The notes under the pieces are model-generated. The model worked only from the letters and a program-made list of their open reading frames with translations, was not told the origin of the DNA and searched no databases. A DNA stretch of 64,000 nt from Gillisia limnaea DSM 15749 (GTDB lineage Bacteria; Bacteroidota; Bacteroidia; Flavobacteriales; Flavobacteriaceae): the NCBI RefSeq assembly GCF_000243235.1, contig NZ_JH594606.1:2290572-2354571 (forward strand). Direction: 5' to 3'. Shown piece by piece: positions 61,181-64,000 of the stretch. Both the position numbers and the translations under genes were made by a program. The first letter of the stretch is position 1. Each line of letters starts with the position of its first letter.

Positions 61181-61319
61181 ATATCACATTTTGAGGAATA
61201 CTATTCTTAATTTTAATTACAGATATTCCATTTTCACCTAATTCTTTGGATTTATAAGCGTAGGCATTTTGGACATCTGTGATATCATCAAGTTTATATA
61301 TTTTCCTATTCTCCGGCAT
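61181..61319 (-). pseudogene. 5' remnant of a lost hsdS
   Basis: From the ATG at 61319, which overlaps the KilA-N stop codon (TAATG), the frame reads MPENRKIYKLDDITDVQNAY, AYKSKELGENGISVIKIKNS and IPQNVILEGAGYT, then stops in the hsdM-tail copy. It is the start of a first target-recognition domain, like but not the same as the MPQNWKTYKLKDIVDQD start of the intact hsdS. The break to hsdM sequence is sharp and changes frame. Confidence 0.85.
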
Positions 61320-62143
61320 TAATTTATTTTTTTCAATCCTTTTGCATTGAGCAAAGAAGTCATTTGGGAAATGGCTATTTGGTTAAGTTGTTTCAATCTT
61401 TCGGCTTGGGTTATTCCCTGATGTATCAGCATAGCGTTGATACTTTCCATATTTGATAAAATAACCAGTTGTTCCAGTGAAGCCATATCCCTTATATTAC
61501 CGGTTGAATCTGGGTTTTGGTCTCTCCAATCTTTGGCTGTCATTCCAAAGAGCGCCATATTCAATAAATCGGCTTCATTGGCATATACAAATTTGATCTG
61601 ATGAGGGGCCAAACTTTTTGGAATTAATTTTTCCTTCACCGCATCGGTATGAATTGCATAATTTACTTTTGATAGCATTCTTTGAAAATTCCAGTTGAGT
61701 TTGGCGGGATCGCTTTCTTCTTTTTTAAGCCGCTGAAATTCAACGACCAGATAGAGTTTGAATTCTGCACTAATCCAGGATGCAAATTCAAATGCGATAT
61801 CCCTATGCGCAAACGTACCTCCATATCTTCCGGCTTTCGAGAAGATACCAATCGCATTTGTATTCTCGATCCATCGTTTCGGCGTCAAACTAAAACTATT
61901 TGCCCCTGCCTGATTTTTAAATCCATCGAATTCGATGGAATTAAAATCAGGGTTGTTTAATTGTTCCCAAAGTCCTAAATATTCAATGGTACTTCTGTTT
62001 CGCATCCAGTTTTGAAGAATATAGTCACTTCTTAGTGCATCTTTTTGCCGGGCTATATCTGTTAAGGATATATAATCATCCTCATTATTTTTGGTAACCC
62101 ATATGGAAATGCCCTGCACTTCTATTTTGTGGTTTTTTGACAT
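61319..62143 (-). CDS. KilA-N domain protein of the restriction locus
   Basis: Seen: 274 residues. A KilA-N DNA-binding domain fills ~1-150 (ISIWVTKNNEDDYISLTDIA, LQNWMRNRSTIEYLGLWEQL, GRYGGTFAHRDIAFEFASWI). A helical region follows, with NEADLLNMALFGMTAKDWRD and SLEQLVILSNMESINAMLIH. Known: proteins of exactly this layout lie between hsdM and hsdS in many type I systems, role unknown. Six bases separate it from hsdM and its stop overlaps the hsdS-remnant ATG, so it once belonged to an hsdM-kilA-hsdS operon. Confidence 0.88.
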   Translation of the reverse strand: MSKNHKIEVQGISIWVTKNNEDDYISLTDIARQKDALRSDYILQNWMRNRSTIEYLGLWEQLNNPDFNSIEFDGFKNQAGANSFSLTPKRWIENTNAIGIFSKAGRYGGTFAHRDIAFEFASWISAEFKLYLVVEFQRLKKEESDPAKLNWNFQRMLSKVNYAIHTDAVKEKLIPKSLAPHQIKFVYANEADLLNMALFGMTAKDWRDQNPDSTGNIRDMASLEQLVILSNMESINAMLIHQGITQAERLKQLNQIAISQMTSLLNAKGLKKIN

Positions 62144-62149
62144 AATAAT

Positions 62150-63730
62150 TTAGATTAAATCGAAGTTTGCCACAATTTTTTTCTTCAATTCTTCCCCTTT
62201 TTCGAACTGTTCTAACAACTGCGCCTTAAGGCTCTTCATTTTTTCTTCAAAGGGAATCCCGTCATCTTCTTCGGCTTCTGTGCCTACATAGATGCCCGGA
62301 GTGAGTTTGTAATCCTGCTTTTGCACCTCGGCTATGGTAGCTGCTTTGGAGAAACCTTCAATATCAAGGTAATCCTCCCCCGGCATGTTGCGCCATTTGT
62401 GGTAAGTTTCGGATATCCTTTGGATATCCTCATCTGTAAATACTCGCAATTTGCGACTGGCCATTGTGCCCATTTTGGAGGCGTCCAGGAATAGGATCTC
62501 ATTATTGCGCTCCCGGTGGGTTCCGTCTTTTCCGTCGCGGTTTTTGCTCAGGATGAAAAGGCAGGCCGGGATTCCGGTGGTAAGGAACAGCTTATCGGGT
62601 AGGCGTACAATGGCATCAATCATAGAATTGTCTACCATATGCTGCCGTACGTTTTTCTCGCCTTTGTTGTTGGAAGTCATCGCGCCGTTTGCCATTACAA
62701 TTCCTGCAGTGCCGGTGTCGCTTAAATGGTGCCAGAAGGTTTGCATCCACATATAATTGGCGCTGCCATCTGTTGTGAATTCTTCCTTGGGTCCAAATAA
62801 CCTTGGGTCGCCATCGGGCAGATCCTCAGGATGCCAGTTGCTTACATTAAAAGGCGGATTGGCGATAATATAGTCGGCTTTCAGGTTTGGGAATTTGTCA
62901 TCCAGTAATGAATTCCCCAGTTTAATATCAAAAGAAAGGTCCCGCAGCATCAGGTTCATTAGACAAAGTCTTAATGTTTGTGCGGTCATTTCCTGTCCGT
63001 AGATCGCGATGTCTTTTTTGTTCCCGCCGTGTTCTTTGATGAACTTCAAACTCTGCACAAACATACCGCCACTCCCACAAGCCGGATCAAAGATGCGCCC
63101 TTTATAAGGTTCCAGCAATTCCACCAGCAGCCTTACAATACTTCCCGGTGTAAAGAACTGTCCCGCACCGGAACCTTCGGCCATTGCGAAGCGGCCAATG
63201 TAATATTCATAGATACGACCCAGGATATCGCTTTCAGGATTTTCCTTTTCAGAAAATTTAGGGTGGGAGAGGAGGTTGATGATTCCGCCGGTTTGTTTGG
63301 GAGAAAGTTCACTCCGCACAAAAATCCGCGGCAAAATATTCACCAACTGGGGGTTATACCCTGTTAGCAATTCCTGAATCACATCAAAGGCATCATCTAC
63401 CTTCACCTTGATATCATCCTGCTCGGCATTGTCCTTTAAATATTGCCAGGAAGCAGTTTCAGGAATTTTAAAAGTATTCCGGGAGCGGTATTCATCCCGG
63501 TCCTCCAGGACGTAATTAATCTCATCCTTATCTGTAGTGTAATAATCAGATTCCGGATCATTTAGCTGCTCCTTCAATTCCTCGCGCACCACTTCATAGC
63601 GTTCGCTAAGGTGCTTTACGAAAACAAGGGGTAAAATGTATTTTTTATAGTTATTCTCAGATACTGCGCCACGTAATTCGTTCGCTGCATCCCAGAGTTC
63701 TTTTTCAAAATCAATGTCTGCTTTTGCCAT
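62150..63730 (-). CDS. hsdM: type I restriction enzyme, M (methyltransferase) subunit
   Basis: Seen: 526 residues. An N-terminal helical HsdM domain (DFEKELWDAANELRGAVSEN, VFVKHLSERYE) leads to the SAM motif FDPACGSGGMFVQSLKFI near 213 and the catalytic NPPFNVSNW near 292, for N6-adenine methylation. The C-terminus (GIPFEEKMKSLKAQLLEQ) is the HsdS-contact helix. Full length and intact. First gene of the minus-strand island; its 3' end is partly duplicated 1 kb downstream. Confidence 0.96.
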   Translation of the reverse strand: MAKADIDFEKELWDAANELRGAVSENNYKKYILPLVFVKHLSERYEVVREELKEQLNDPESDYYTTDKDEINYVLEDRDEYRSRNTFKIPETASWQYLKDNAEQDDIKVKVDDAFDVIQELLTGYNPQLVNILPRIFVRSELSPKQTGGIINLLSHPKFSEKENPESDILGRIYEYYIGRFAMAEGSGAGQFFTPGSIVRLLVELLEPYKGRIFDPACGSGGMFVQSLKFIKEHGGNKKDIAIYGQEMTAQTLRLCLMNLMLRDLSFDIKLGNSLLDDKFPNLKADYIIANPPFNVSNWHPEDLPDGDPRLFGPKEEFTTDGSANYMWMQTFWHHLSDTGTAGIVMANGAMTSNNKGEKNVRQHMVDNSMIDAIVRLPDKLFLTTGIPACLFILSKNRDGKDGTHRERNNEILFLDASKMGTMASRKLRVFTDEDIQRISETYHKWRNMPGEDYLDIEGFSKAATIAEVQKQDYKLTPGIYVGTEAEEDDGIPFEEKMKSLKAQLLEQFEKGEELKKKIVANFDLI

Positions 63731-64000
63731 GTATTATAAATGGTAGGTTTTGGTTGTAAAAAAGGATCAAGGTAGGGTGAGATCCTGAGAGGGAAAGTTA
63801 GTTAATTTTTTTAACATTAGTAAATGTTTTGAAACATTGCAGCACGGTTACTTCAAGGTTGCTACAGTTAGGGATTCACGGTTACCCCGGCAGTTGGTAA
63901 TTTGCAAAGGCCGCGGTTAGTTTGCCGTTAAAATCTCGGTTGAAGCTGTTTTTAAAGAAAATATAGCCAGGAGAAGGTTATTTGGCCATTGGAATGATCG
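63731..64000. other. Upstream region of hsdM
   Basis: No gene seen to the right edge. A minus-strand -7-like box TAACTTTC (from about 63795) is one base off consensus and lacks a -33 partner. Confidence 0.3.

Noticed and set aside
1-64000. CRISPR array
   Set aside because: No regularly spaced 25-40 base repeats with unique spacers were seen; the repeated words are short and irregular.
30000-64000. Right-hand attachment site repeating the tRNA-Asp 3' end
   Set aside because: No second copy of the GAGTTCGAGTCTCGTCCAGA segment was found by eye up to the right edge.

Overview
The window is chromosomal DNA of a Bacteroidota, most likely a marine-type flavobacterium of the Gramella/Salegentibacter/Zunongwangia kind. 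This rests on moderately AT-rich DNA, promoter boxes of the Bacteroidota type (TAnnTTTG, best seen before the tRNA gene), a type IX secretion sorting domain, a TonB receptor with a carboxypeptidase-like N-terminal domain, a fused CcsBA cytochrome assembly protein, an exonuclease-polymerase fusion DnaE and a long-tailed ribosomal protein bS16. The exact genus cannot be fixed by eye.

Positions 1-28,800 are mostly conserved core. They hold a partial epimerase, tyrS, a LuxE-like acyl-activating enzyme, and a surface-nutrient cluster (outer-membrane beta-helix lipoprotein, TonB receptor, a minimal type IX sorting-domain protein) divergent from a PhoB/PhoR-like two-component pair. Next come a MurG-like glycosyltransferase, trmB, a LysE exporter, an alkyltransferase-like protein, an Fe-S/electron-transfer operon (mrp, NifU-like, ferredoxin-NADP reductase, 2Fe-2S ferredoxin), a DUF3050 protein, a glutaryl-CoA-dehydrogenase-type enzyme, a translation operon (rpsP, rimM, trmN6) with a leader hairpin, a HigBA-type toxin-antitoxin pair, a DUF2383 protein, dnaE, trxA, a DUF58 protein and tRNA-Asp.

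From tRNA-Asp onward the content is accessory. A tyrosine recombinase lies directly downstream of the tRNA gene, with three copies of one 12-base word around its start. Next is a complete nitrite-ammonification module (nrfH, nrfA, a porin, ccsBA) with a perfect Crp/Fnr-like palindrome upstream. Then come two further two-component pairs, a double-domain M16 peptidase, a methyltransferase, a DUF6150 repeat protein, a secreted DNase-I-fold protein, a lipoprotein hydrolase and a DUF5694 protein. Gene remnants are scattered between these: a broken ParE-like toxin, a tail of a second DNase-I-fold gene, and a cyclic-phosphate receiver gene with two in-frame stops.

Positions 53,000-63,730 are a defence island on the minus strand built on a type I restriction-modification locus. 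hsdM and a KilA-N gene are followed by the first ~45 codons of a lost hsdS, fused out of frame to a duplicated 3' end of hsdM. Three AT-rich genes (PLD-like nuclease with a helix-turn-helix tail, class III nucleotide-cyclase-like protein, membrane-anchored TPR protein) come next, and then intact hsdS and hsdR. This looks like two type I loci joined by a deletion, carrying a possible cyclic-nucleotide defence module inside. It is the most interesting region of the window.
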